Of a DNA stretch of 64,000 nucleotides, positions 40,024 through 48,715 are shown one piece after another. Source of the DNA: Bacillus marinisedimentorum (GTDB taxonomy: Bacteria > Bacillota > Bacilli > Bacillales > Bacillaceae_O); contig NZ_LWBL02000026.1 in the NCBI RefSeq assembly GCF_001644195.2, positions 117,539 through 181,538 on the forward strand. Direction: 5' to 3'. The notes below the pieces were generated by a model. The model did not search any database. It was not told the origin of the DNA and saw only the letters and a list, made by a program, of their open reading frames with translations. Position 1 is the stretch's first letter; each line of letters begins with the position of its first letter. A program made the translations under genes and the position numbers.

Positions 40024-42225
40024 ATGAAGAATGCGCTCAATGCCGTCACATTCTTTTCCAGCAGTAAAAAGGGTGCCAAAATTGTCCTGATCTCATGGGT
40101 TATTCTTGTCGCCATACTCAGTATGATTGCGTCTCCAGCAAAGGACTTCGCCGTAAATGTCAGTGGGAGCGATCTGCCGGATAGTGCCGAGTCCGTCCAG
40201 GCGGAAAAATTGCTGCAAAACTATTTCCCGGGTGAAGAGGGGATGCCAGCACTCCTTGTATTCAACAACGAGGTTGGGTTGACAGGGGACAACCTTGGAC
40301 AGGTTGCAAATGTCTCCTCCTATTTTCGTACCGAAGAAAAACCCGAACATGTAAAAGAAGTCATCCCGTTTGATGAGCTCCCGCCGCCCGCGCGCCAGGG
40401 CTTTGTTTCCGATGATAAAACGACGCTTGTTTTGCCGGTGATCTTAAAGGACAACCTTGAGATGTCCGAAATCAACGATACCGTAACGCTTTTAGAAGAG
40501 CGATCTGCTGATATGCTTACTGATGATGTCTCCTTGAAAATTACCGGTCCGGCCGGCATTGCCTCTGATACGATTGCGATTTTTGCAAGTGCTGACCTGG
40601 TGCTGTTGTTTTCAACCGTAGCCTTGATTTTGGTGCTGTTAATCATCATCTATCGTTCACCCCTGCTTGCTATTATCCCGCTCATCGTAGCAGGTCTTGT
40701 CCATCAGGTTGTTGACCGTGTGCTCGGCCTGGTCGGCAAACAAGGATGGTTTGCGATTGAAACACAGTCGCTTTCCATCATGATGATTCTCTTATTCGCC
40801 GCCCTGACGGATTACGCGCTGTTCATCTTTTCCCGTTTCCGTGAAGAGCTTAAGAAAACAAATGATAAGTATGCGGCCATGCAGGAAGCGATGAAACATG
40901 TAGGCGAACCTATTTTTTTCAGCGGGGCCACCGTTCTTGTTGCGATGCTTGTACTGCTTGCGACCGACTACAAGCCGTATGAAAATTTTGCGCCTGTCTT
41001 TTCCATCGCGATGGCGATTATCCTGGTGGCAGGCCTGACACTTATTCCGGCATTGTTCGCCCTATTCGGCCGCCGTGCGTTCTGGCCGTTCGTTCCAAAA
41101 GTCGGAGATGAAGTGATCAAGACGACTAGCTTTTGGAACCGTGTTGCCGGTTTTGTCGGTAAAAGGCCTGTCATTTCCAGCGGAGTCATCGCAGCAATGC
41201 TGCTTATTTTCTCCCTGAATATGTTTAATCTCGATTTCTCATTCAATATGATCAAGTCCTTTCCTGAGGACATGGGGTCACGCCAAGGTTTTGAATTGCT
41301 TGAAGAAAAATATTCAAAAGGGGAACTGGCGCCGACGAATGTCGTCATTGCATCTGAAGACGGAGAAGCAATCGATGTGGAGAAAGTGGCGGCACTCCGA
41401 AATGAGTTGGCTGGACACCCGGGGGTGGCTGCCGTCACACCGGAAGAAATCAACCCCCGAATGCCGACTGTCGTGTCGGGAAGCGGTGAAGCTGTTAAAC
41501 TTCAGCTGAAATTCGAAAACAGCCCATATGACCAGGAGTCACTCGACCAGCTGGTTGAACTTCGAAATAGCAAAACAGAAGTCTTGAAGGCGAGCGGTTT
41601 TTCGCCAGATACAACAGAACTCGTATTCGCAGGGGAAACCGCCCACCAGGCTGATGTGCGTGAGATGAATAAAAACGATACGTGGCTGGCCGTCATACTC
41701 ATCACGATCTTCATCACGGTTATGCTGGCTATGCAAACCAGGTCGCTCATCGCCCCGATTTATATGATCCTGACCATTCTGCTTTCATACAGTGCAGCAA
41801 TGGGATTGAGCACCTTCATTTTCGACAAAGTGATGGGGATCGAACAGATCAGTTACCGGATTCCGCTGTATACATTCGTCTTCCTTGTCGCTCTGGGCGT
41901 CGACTACAACATCATGCTCATTTCACGGATCAAGGAAGAAGCCATGCGCATGCCGATTAAAGAGGCTGTCTATCAGGGGCTGTCCATGACAGGAGGCGTC
42001 ATTTCGTCCGCCGGCTTGATTCTTGCGGCGACGTTCGGTGTACTCATGACCCAGCCGATTATGGAACTGTATTTGTTTGGTTTCACTGTGAGTGTCGGCA
42101 TTTTGATGGATACGTTTCTGGTCAGAGGCATTCTTGTTCCGGCAATTGTTCAGTTGACCGGAAAGTGGAATTTCTGGCCGTCGAAAACCGTTCAGGATAA
42201 AAAAGAAAAGCCGCAAACTGTATAA
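40024..42225 (+). CDS. MMPL/RND-family exporter
   Basis: The 733-residue product has two repeats of one helix plus a large outside domain plus five helices (YdfJ type). MMPL proteins export lipids or hydrophobic drugs with the proton gradient. The RND proton-relay motif LLFAALTDYALFIFSRFREE is near residues 258-277, and its counterpart in repeat 2 is FLVALGVDYNIMLISRIKEE near 620. AGAGGGGGAG lies 8 bases before the ATG at 40024; an upstream ATG at 39997 overlaps the promoter. It is controlled by the neighbouring TetR protein (inference). Confidence 0.92.
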   Translation: MKNALNAVTFFSSSKKGAKIVLISWVILVAILSMIASPAKDFAVNVSGSDLPDSAESVQAEKLLQNYFPGEEGMPALLVFNNEVGLTGDNLGQVANVSSYFRTEEKPEHVKEVIPFDELPPPARQGFVSDDKTTLVLPVILKDNLEMSEINDTVTLLEERSADMLTDDVSLKITGPAGIASDTIAIFASADLVLLFSTVALILVLLIIIYRSPLLAIIPLIVAGLVHQVVDRVLGLVGKQGWFAIETQSLSIMMILLFAALTDYALFIFSRFREELKKTNDKYAAMQEAMKHVGEPIFFSGATVLVAMLVLLATDYKPYENFAPVFSIAMAIILVAGLTLIPALFALFGRRAFWPFVPKVGDEVIKTTSFWNRVAGFVGKRPVISSGVIAAMLLIFSLNMFNLDFSFNMIKSFPEDMGSRQGFELLEEKYSKGELAPTNVVIASEDGEAIDVEKVAALRNELAGHPGVAAVTPEEINPRMPTVVSGSGEAVKLQLKFENSPYDQESLDQLVELRNSKTEVLKASGFSPDTTELVFAGETAHQADVREMNKNDTWLAVILITIFITVMLAMQTRSLIAPIYMILTILLSYSAAMGLSTFIFDKVMGIEQISYRIPLYTFVFLVALGVDYNIMLISRIKEEAMRMPIKEAVYQGLSMTGGVISSAGLILAATFGVLMTQPIMELYLFGFTVSVGILMDTFLVRGILVPAIVQLTGKWNFWPSKTVQDKKEKPQTV

Positions 42226-42240
42226 AAGCATAAAAAATAA

Positions 42241-42270
42241 GCCGGGCATCCTGCAGATGCCCGGTTTTTT
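42241..42270 (+). terminator. MMPL exporter terminator
   Basis: GCCGGGCATC and GATGCCCGG pair around CTGCA and are followed by TTTTTT. Confidence 0.88.
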
Positions 42271-42310
42271 GTGCATTAGAATGAAAATATAAAAAGTAGT
42301 GCTCAATAAA

Positions 42311-42341
42311 TGCCTGGCAATTGCGACGCAATTGCCAGGCA
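42311..42341. repeat. Family A palindrome, the last copy in the window
   Basis: The arm TGCCTGGCAATTGC, GAC and the inverse arm, about 40 bases after the exporter terminator. After this point to the right edge I see no further copy. Confidence 0.9.
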
Positions 42342-42657
42342 ATCCCATAGGCAATCCCATACCCTCAAAAACCGGCCCATTTATCGAACGATTTAATAAT
42401 TAATTTCGTATGCTGTAGTGGAAGTGAAATATAAGACTAATCTAACAAATGAATTGTTTTTTCGACTAATACATCAAAGTTCCTAGTATTCAACCGAAAA
42501 GCACTAGCATTTTACAAATTTGCCGTTATAATTATATTCATGTTGTGACCATTTATTAGGTGATAACGGTTTAACAATGGGAAAATCGGCTATTTAAAGA
42601 ATACATGTTAAATACAGGGGTAAGTTACTGCAAATCACACAAAGAAGGTGTTTTTTA

Positions 42658-42813
42658 ATGACTCCAAGGAAATCAATGAATATCGATCAGGAGAAGTTAG
42701 TAGAGATAATGAAAGATCTTTACTATAAAGGCCAAAATTCAGGGAAACATCTTTCAGCACAAGAATTGGTTGAAGAAATTTCCGGAAAGCTCCAAACATT
42801 CAGCTTGAAATAG
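42658..42813 (+). CDS. 51-residue protein of unknown function
   Basis: The gene has ATG at 42658 with AAAGAAGGTG upstream and TAG at 42811. The product starts MTPRKSMNIDQEKLVEIMKD and ends SAQELVEEISGKLQTFSLK; it is a charged, helical, soluble peptide. The acidic/basic patterning and clean ribosome binding site support a real gene. I do not recognise the family. It stands alone between the MMPL exporter and the protease. The rest of 42342-42657 is AT-rich with no other gene that I can support. Confidence 0.65.
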   Translation: MTPRKSMNIDQEKLVEIMKDLYYKGQNSGKHLSAQELVEEISGKLQTFSLK

Positions 42814-42946
42814 TTTAAGGTAGCGTAAAGTTAACCTGTTCTTATGGTTTGTATAAAATGGTACATTAAAAGAGAAGGAAATGTATATCAAAATTGGAAT
42901 GGGATTATAAGAGGAAGATAGTTAGAGAAAGAGAATTCAAGAAAAT

Positions 42947-42992
42947 AAAAAGGCTTTTATAAAGAGATTGACCTCTTTATAAAAGCCTTTTT
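42947..42992. terminator. Bidirectional terminator, end of the protease gene
   Basis: AAAAAGGCTTTTATAAAGAG pairs with its inverse around ATTGAC, a 20-bp stem with A and T runs on both sides. It starts directly beyond the protease stop codon. Confidence 0.9.
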
Positions 42993-42993
42993 G

Positions 42994-45447
42994 TTATTTT
43001 AATCCCAGTTCTAACAGTGCAGTTCTTGAGATGGCTTTTTCACCTCCCAATACATAGATAGGTAATGTTTGTTCGGCAACATAGTCTTTTACAGCTGACA
43101 TGCCCCTTATGTGATGTGAAAGAATTATATTACTGTTTAACCTGTTGGCTAATCCTGCAGCAGCAACCGCATCTGGATAGTCCTCATATTCGCTGCTAAT
43201 TGATGTCCCTCTTACTAAGAGCATTGAAGAAGGTTGTGGAATTAACGATGCAGCTTTAATATTGGTTTTGAAACGATCATCGCCGGCAATCCGCAAGGTT
43301 TTGATGCCTTTACTGTTTAGTTCATGTTCAATTTCAGGGCTGACAGCATTCCTGCCCCCGAATATTGTGACCTTATTTATGTTAGTTGGCATATCCCTAG
43401 GTAAAGAAGTGGATTTTGTTAGATAAACTGGGATATTTTCAGCAGCTGCCCAGGCAGATGCAGATAGCGCATCTGCTACCGTTATACCATTTACGAGTAT
43501 TGCTTCTCCGTTTTTGTAAGTCCCTGCTACTTCATTAATTTTTAAGGCTGTATCAAAGCGGTCTTTGCCAGAAATTCTTACCACCTTATAATTGTTTGAA
43601 AGTTTGGTTTCAATCGTATGATCAATTGCATTGTTTCCACCTAATAAATATATCTTTTGAGCCTTTAATCTTCTTAACTCAGTTTCTAACGATGAAGGGA
43701 GAGTTGATGAGTGTGTCAGTAGTATAGGAGCATCCTTGACTCCTGCAAGGCTGGCAGATGATAAAGCATCCGCAGGATTATCGGACCGTGCAATTATTAC
43801 CGATTTTTCTGCGGAATCCAATCCATTTGGCCATCCTTTCTTAGATAACTCTATAGCAGTGTGAATCCTGCTGTTTCCAGATAATCTTGTGACAGTAGAA
43901 GCGTTTACTTTCAAAGTATATGGACTATCAGACCATCTGAAATTATAATCTACAACTCCTACTTTATATTCGCCGGGTTGTGCAATGAAATTATCTATCT
44001 CATTACTCCCTATTGATTGATCATCAATATAATACTCATTCTCTAATGAACCATTCTGGTAATATTCTACTAACAGAACTAAATCATTTATTGGATTGTT
44101 TTCTAAATTTATTTCAATATTAGTTCTTTCCTTAACGCTGAATGAGTACCAATCAACATCATCTGGTAAGTTAATTGTATTCTGATAATTTTTATTTAAA
44201 ATAATGGCTTTTGGTGACTTGTGATTATTACTGACATCGTTAAGTGTAGATGGAATGTCTGCTGTTAGGGCGTTTAGTGTGTCAGGTTGTCCAAAACCTG
44301 TCCGGGGATTCCATCCTTTCTTGGTTGAGCTTTCGATGAGCCATTCTACTTGAGAGGGGGTGAGGTTCTCTCTTTCGCTTACAATCAACGATGCAAGACC
44401 ACTTATCATTGGGGCGGAAAATGAAGTTCCATTAACAAGTGTGTAATCTTTTCCATAGTCTGTGGTTCTTATTTTTTCTCCAGGCGCTGAAATATCAAGT
44501 TGTTCTCCATAGTTTGAGAAGTCGGATCTCATTCCTTCTTCATTCACACTTCCCACACTTATTACAAAGGGGTATGCTGCAGGAAAAGAAACTGGAGAGT
44601 TTGAATTTCCGGAAGAAGCTACTAAAACAATGCCCTCATTAAAAGCAGTAAATAAAGCATCGAATTCTGCTTCACTAAAGGTATCAGATCCATAGCTCAT
44701 ATTTATAATATCTGCCCCGTTATCAATTGCATAATATATCCCGGTTAAAATATCCTTGAGATTAATATAATTTAAAGAACCTATAATTACAGGAAGTATT
44801 TTAGCATTTGGATTTATTCCGGCAATTCCTTCATTATTATTAGAGTTTGCAGCAATTATACCGGCAACATTTGTACCATGTGAATCACTGACCTGATAGT
44901 TTGATGTTGCGAAAATAGGCGGCATAAGCCTTCCTGTTAAATCAGGATGAGCACTATCAATTACTGTATCTAAAACAGCTACAGTTACTTCCGCATTGTT
45001 ATTTAACAAACTCCATGCATCTGGTATTAAAAGCTGATTTAAAAACCATTGTTGATCGATATATGGATCGTTAGTGAGAGCATTAGGTTTAATTATATAA
45101 TTAGGATTTACATATAAAACTTCTGTTAATTTGGATATGCTGTCAACCTTTTCATCAAATTTCACTCCGTCTTTAATCCTTGCCATCAGTAAATTGTTTT
45201 TCTTTAGATATGCAGGTGTTGAAAGGATTTCAAGTTCAGAATCACTCGGCAATAATGCTTCTTCTTTAGTTTTAATAATAATCTGTCTATCGTATATATT
45301 CTTTTCATCCAAAGACTGAAAACGTTTTTGGGTTTTCAGCTTTGGTTGATATTCGAACTTTTCCGCATGAACTGTCCCTAAATAAACTTGAGTTGGTACT
45401 ATTAGCGACAAAAAGAATAATAGTAAAACTATTTTTTTAATGTACAT
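42994..45447 (-). CDS. Secreted subtilisin-like protease with three CWB2 repeats
   Basis: The 817-residue protein has a signal peptide (residues 1-28), an I9-type propeptide region to about 120, an S8 peptidase domain (about 130-400), a PPC-like beta domain (about 410-510) and three CWB2 repeats (about 517-817) that bind anionic wall polymers. The triad is Asp in AVLDTVIDSAHPDL, His in DSHGTNVAGI and Ser in NGTSFSAPMISG. The residue after Asp-Thr is Val instead of the usual Gly, a mild departure. It would act on the cell surface, for processing or turnover of wall proteins. It is divergent from the amidase gene. Confidence 0.93.
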   Translation of the reverse strand: MYIKKIVLLLFFLSLIVPTQVYLGTVHAEKFEYQPKLKTQKRFQSLDEKNIYDRQIIIKTKEEALLPSDSELEILSTPAYLKKNNLLMARIKDGVKFDEKVDSISKLTEVLYVNPNYIIKPNALTNDPYIDQQWFLNQLLIPDAWSLLNNNAEVTVAVLDTVIDSAHPDLTGRLMPPIFATSNYQVSDSHGTNVAGIIAANSNNNEGIAGINPNAKILPVIIGSLNYINLKDILTGIYYAIDNGADIINMSYGSDTFSEAEFDALFTAFNEGIVLVASSGNSNSPVSFPAAYPFVISVGSVNEEGMRSDFSNYGEQLDISAPGEKIRTTDYGKDYTLVNGTSFSAPMISGLASLIVSERENLTPSQVEWLIESSTKKGWNPRTGFGQPDTLNALTADIPSTLNDVSNNHKSPKAIILNKNYQNTINLPDDVDWYSFSVKERTNIEINLENNPINDLVLLVEYYQNGSLENEYYIDDQSIGSNEIDNFIAQPGEYKVGVVDYNFRWSDSPYTLKVNASTVTRLSGNSRIHTAIELSKKGWPNGLDSAEKSVIIARSDNPADALSSASLAGVKDAPILLTHSSTLPSSLETELRRLKAQKIYLLGGNNAIDHTIETKLSNNYKVVRISGKDRFDTALKINEVAGTYKNGEAILVNGITVADALSASAWAAAENIPVYLTKSTSLPRDMPTNINKVTIFGGRNAVSPEIEHELNSKGIKTLRIAGDDRFKTNIKAASLIPQPSSMLLVRGTSISSEYEDYPDAVAAAGLANRLNSNIILSHHIRGMSAVKDYVAEQTLPIYVLGGEKAISRTALLELGLK

Positions 45448-45670
45448 GTACTTCCTCCCTCAATTATGTCTCTTTATTATTATATCGGATTACAAGTATA
45501 AAAATTAATAAATTTAGTAAAAAATGGTTTTTTTCTGTCGATATAAAGATAAAGGTTTTGAAAGTATCCCAATAAACACCAAGAGGGGGGATGTCGAAAG
45601 TTGTTGTAATGTTTGTAATAAAAACGTAGTTATTTAGACACAAAATGACAAACTGGAAAATTAGCCCTTC

Positions 45671-45697
45671 TAAATCCTGTAATTTCAATGATATAAT
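45671..45697 (+). promoter_or_regulatory. Promoter candidate for the amidase gene
   Basis: TATAAT at 45692-45697 lies 53 bases before the amidase start. TAAA at 45671-45674 with GATAT at 45690-45694 also resembles a SigD promoter (TAAA and GCCGATAT), which drives the lytC autolysin in B. subtilis. Which sigma factor acts cannot be decided by eye. Confidence 0.4.
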
Positions 45698-45749
45698 TCA
45701 ACTTGTTAACGTACACCTAGATTGCGGAGAAAAAGGAGAGAAGAACATA

Positions 45750-47852
45750 ATGAAAATATTAAGCCGTCTATTTGTGAGCTTATTAGGAATTGTATTTTTA
45801 TTTACATTCCCAGTAGACGCCCTGGCGGAAAAAGTGGTGGTTATTGATCCTGGTCACGGCGGCAAGTACACTGGCACTTGTGGATATACAAGAGAAAGCG
45901 GAAAGGATATTTGTGAAAGGGATGTAAACCTTGGGGTCGGTTTAAAATTAAGGGATGAGTTGAAAAAAGCCGGTTTCACTGTTTACATGACACGTGATAC
46001 GGATAAGCATTTTTCTCCTTATCTTAGGACAGCTGATGGAGATGACACCGGCGGGGATTTTGATGTCAGGATGACCTTGGCTAATAGCTATGCAAAAGAA
46101 AACAATGACAATAGTGTTTTTGTGTCTGTTCACCATAATGCTAGTCCTACCTCTCCTTATGTAAAAGGATATGAGACTTATTATTATGATGGAGTGAATC
46201 ATTATAAGTCATCCTGGCCGCCTGACCCTATACAACTTGGATATTTGGACTTTAGTAAGAGACTGGCATACAGCATTCACCCAAATGTTGTAAAATCTAC
46301 TGGAATGTACGATCGTAAAGTACATAACGATCAAAGCTTTTATGTAATCCGTAATGCTCAAATGCCTGCAGTCCTTCTAGAGCTAGGTTATATGACTAAT
46401 AGAGATGAAGAGAGATTAATAAAATCTGATAGTCGACAACAGAAGGCAGCAGAGGGAGTAACACAAGGGATTATAAATTATTTTAAAGTGTTTGAAGTTC
46501 AAGATGCAACCAAAAAGATCTTAAAGGTCTTCAGCACAAAAGAGCAGGCAATAAGTTATGCTAAAGAACAATCTAAGTTAGTTAAGGTTTTTGATAAATA
46601 CAATCAGAATTATGTGTATTCTAATGCACGGTATACTATTGTCCATAAGCAGAAAGGCACACTGGGAGAATATGCAACAAAAGAGAATGCTGTCGGTGTA
46701 GCTAAACAAACTGCAGATACAAGAATTGTAGACTCTGAAAATAACTGGACAGTATGGTCAAATTATTTGGCACCTAAGTATAAAGTTACCCTCTTAGATG
46801 AAAATCAAACGTTGAATTTTATAGATTATAACGAAGCGTTAGGATTTGCTGAGAGACACTCTAATGCCCGGATTACCAAAAATGAAACAAATCAATTATT
46901 GTGGACTAATGTTTCAGGAGAGAATCCTCAAATCGTCTCAAAGCAAACAAAAATTGCAGGTTCAAGCAGATACTCTACGGCTATAAGCATTTCAAAGAAA
47001 CTATACCCAAATGGCTTTGCCGATGAAAAAGAACATAAAACTGTTATTTTGGCAACAGGTGAGAATCCTTCAGATGCCCTTTCAGCTGGTCCGCTGACAA
47101 GAGTGTATGGAAAAGCCCCAATTTTGTTAACAAAAACAGAATCTCTATACTCTGGTGTTAAAACGGAATTAGAGAGACTAGGCGCTAAAGAAGTAGTTGT
47201 CATTGGTGGCCCAGCAGCAGTTTCAGATTCGGTGGTAAACGAATTGAAAAGCTTCGGCGTTCTTGTAAACAGAATTTCTGGAGCAAGCCGATACCATACT
47301 AATCAAGAAATTAACAAAAAGCTTAATAATGTGAATGGAGTCTTTGTAGCATCTGGTGACAGCTATGCTGATGCTCTGGCAGCAGCCCCTATTGCAGCAG
47401 CAAACAACTGGGCTATTTCATTGACGGGTAAAGACAAAATAATGGATAGTTCCCTTTCTTACTTACAGGGAAAGAAATCGATCATTCTTGGCGGTACTGC
47501 AGTAATTTCTAACAATGTCCAACAACAGGTTGCCGGTGTAACAAGTGCAGAAAGAATAGCGGGTTCCAGCAGGTTTGGAACTCTGGCTAAAGTACTCTGG
47601 TATTTTGATGGCTCAATCAATTCGAATACTGTCAATGTTACAACTGGCTGGAACTTCCCGGATGCTCTGGCAGCAGCTCCATTATCGATGGATAATAGCG
47701 CTCCTTTAATTCTGGTAGGAGATCAATTACATCATTCATTAGAGTCATATCTATTAAAGTATGCTGAGAAAGAAAGTGTAACTGAAGTAAATACAGTGGG
47801 CGGGGTCGTTGCAGAACAGGTTTCACAATCAATCACAGATAATGTAAGGTAA
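45750..47852 (+). CDS. lytC: N-acetylmuramoyl-L-alanine amidase (LytC-like) with three CWB2 repeats
   Basis: The enzyme cleaves the muramoyl-L-alanine bond of peptidoglycan. The start is the ATG at 45750 with AAAGGAGAG upstream; an in-frame ATG at 45645 would place 35 charged residues before the signal peptide. The 700-residue product has a signal peptide (1-26), an Amidase_3 domain with zinc ligands in VIDPGHGG, and SVHHNASP, and the catalytic Glu in VLLELGYMTN (about 30-245), three SPOR-like 55-residue repeats each ending in a W-x-N or Y-S-N (about 255-415), and three CWB2 repeats (about 425-700). In B. subtilis LytC the CWB2 repeats come first, so the order is reversed here. Confidence 0.92.
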   Translation: MKILSRLFVSLLGIVFLFTFPVDALAEKVVVIDPGHGGKYTGTCGYTRESGKDICERDVNLGVGLKLRDELKKAGFTVYMTRDTDKHFSPYLRTADGDDTGGDFDVRMTLANSYAKENNDNSVFVSVHHNASPTSPYVKGYETYYYDGVNHYKSSWPPDPIQLGYLDFSKRLAYSIHPNVVKSTGMYDRKVHNDQSFYVIRNAQMPAVLLELGYMTNRDEERLIKSDSRQQKAAEGVTQGIINYFKVFEVQDATKKILKVFSTKEQAISYAKEQSKLVKVFDKYNQNYVYSNARYTIVHKQKGTLGEYATKENAVGVAKQTADTRIVDSENNWTVWSNYLAPKYKVTLLDENQTLNFIDYNEALGFAERHSNARITKNETNQLLWTNVSGENPQIVSKQTKIAGSSRYSTAISISKKLYPNGFADEKEHKTVILATGENPSDALSAGPLTRVYGKAPILLTKTESLYSGVKTELERLGAKEVVVIGGPAAVSDSVVNELKSFGVLVNRISGASRYHTNQEINKKLNNVNGVFVASGDSYADALAAAPIAAANNWAISLTGKDKIMDSSLSYLQGKKSIILGGTAVISNNVQQQVAGVTSAERIAGSSRFGTLAKVLWYFDGSINSNTVNVTTGWNFPDALAAAPLSMDNSAPLILVGDQLHHSLESYLLKYAEKESVTEVNTVGGVVAEQVSQSITDNVR

Positions 47853-47858
47853 CAAAAT

Positions 47859-47898
47859 AGTCCGGTAAGTAGTTTTTTAAACTTACCGGACTGTTTTA
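47859..47898 (+). terminator. Amidase terminator
   Basis: AGTCCGGTAAGT and ACTTACCGGACT form a perfect 12-bp stem, with TTTT after. The lipoprotein gene starts 19 bases later, so read-through is possible. Confidence 0.85.
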
Positions 47899-47916
47899 TA
47901 GGAGGAGTACTTAAAA

Positions 47917-48693
47917 ATGTTAAAAAAAATGATTGTTTCTTTGTTAATTTTTCTCCTTTTATTAACAGCTGCTGGCTGCAATAATAATGACAAAGAAGAA
48001 GTGAACGAAAACGAGGGATCAATCGATAACTCTTCAGAAGAAAAGAAAGAGAATGACGTTCAGGATGAAAACCAGGAAACAGAAGAGATAGAAGAAAAGG
48101 AAAGTGCTGAGGAAGATAAGAAAGAACAAGTAAAGGAAAACGAGAAGGAAGACGCAAAGTCTGATGAAAGTAATAAAGATGATTCCATGTCCCAACAAGG
48201 AATGGAATTATATAAGCCTGCTAAAAAAATGAATAAGATTTTTATAGATAAAGAAGGGAATCCGGTATTCACAGAAAAAATAACAGCTATTAATAAAACT
48301 CATGTTCAAAGGACAATGCAATTTGGTGATCTTGAAACATTGCAAATCCTAAAGTGGACTGCAAATGATATTTCTATTGTATTTGAAGAAGAAAACCCTG
48401 AAAATCCTGACAACAATAGATTAGAAGATTTTGTTGTTGTTGATGACCCTGAAGTTTTAGTTGGCGAAAAGGGAAATGGATGGAAGGTTGTGGACGATAA
48501 GTCGCAAGTTGAAGTACCTTACCAAAACTTTAGTGATGTTTTAGTACTCCAAAAGGAAACAGATGATGGCGCAGGTAATACGATTATTCAAACACAGTAC
48601 TATGCTTCGCAGTTCGGTTTAATTAAGGAAGAATACGAAGTTACCGGCGACCAGGGATATAAGGAATCTCTTTTACTGAACGATGTAAATTAG
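47917..48693 (+). CDS. Acidic lipoprotein, LytA-like position
   Basis: The 258-residue product has a lipoprotein signal with lipobox TAAGC (Cys21), then about 70 residues that are mostly Glu, Asp, Lys, Asn and Ser, and a C-terminal domain from YKPAKKMNKIFIDKEGNP on. I do not recognise the latter. It stands between an amidase and a SpoIID/LytB-type protein, the position and size class of LytA in the lytABC operon of B. subtilis, whose role is to assist secretion of the autolysin. Equivalence is inferred from order and lipobox, not from sequence identity. Confidence 0.7.
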   Translation: MLKKMIVSLLIFLLLLTAAGCNNNDKEEVNENEGSIDNSSEEKKENDVQDENQETEEIEEKESAEEDKKEQVKENEKEDAKSDESNKDDSMSQQGMELYKPAKKMNKIFIDKEGNPVFTEKITAINKTHVQRTMQFGDLETLQILKWTANDISIVFEEENPENPDNNRLEDFVVVDDPEVLVGEKGNGWKVVDDKSQVEVPYQNFSDVLVLQKETDDGAGNTIIQTQYYASQFGLIKEEYEVTGDQGYKESLLLNDVN

Positions 48694-48715
48694 TGATAAA
48701 AGGCGGGGGATACAA

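Noticed and set aside
6543..42341. Family A repeats as a CRISPR array
   Set aside because: The copies are dispersed over 36 kb, are palindromic, have no regular spacers, and no cas genes are present.
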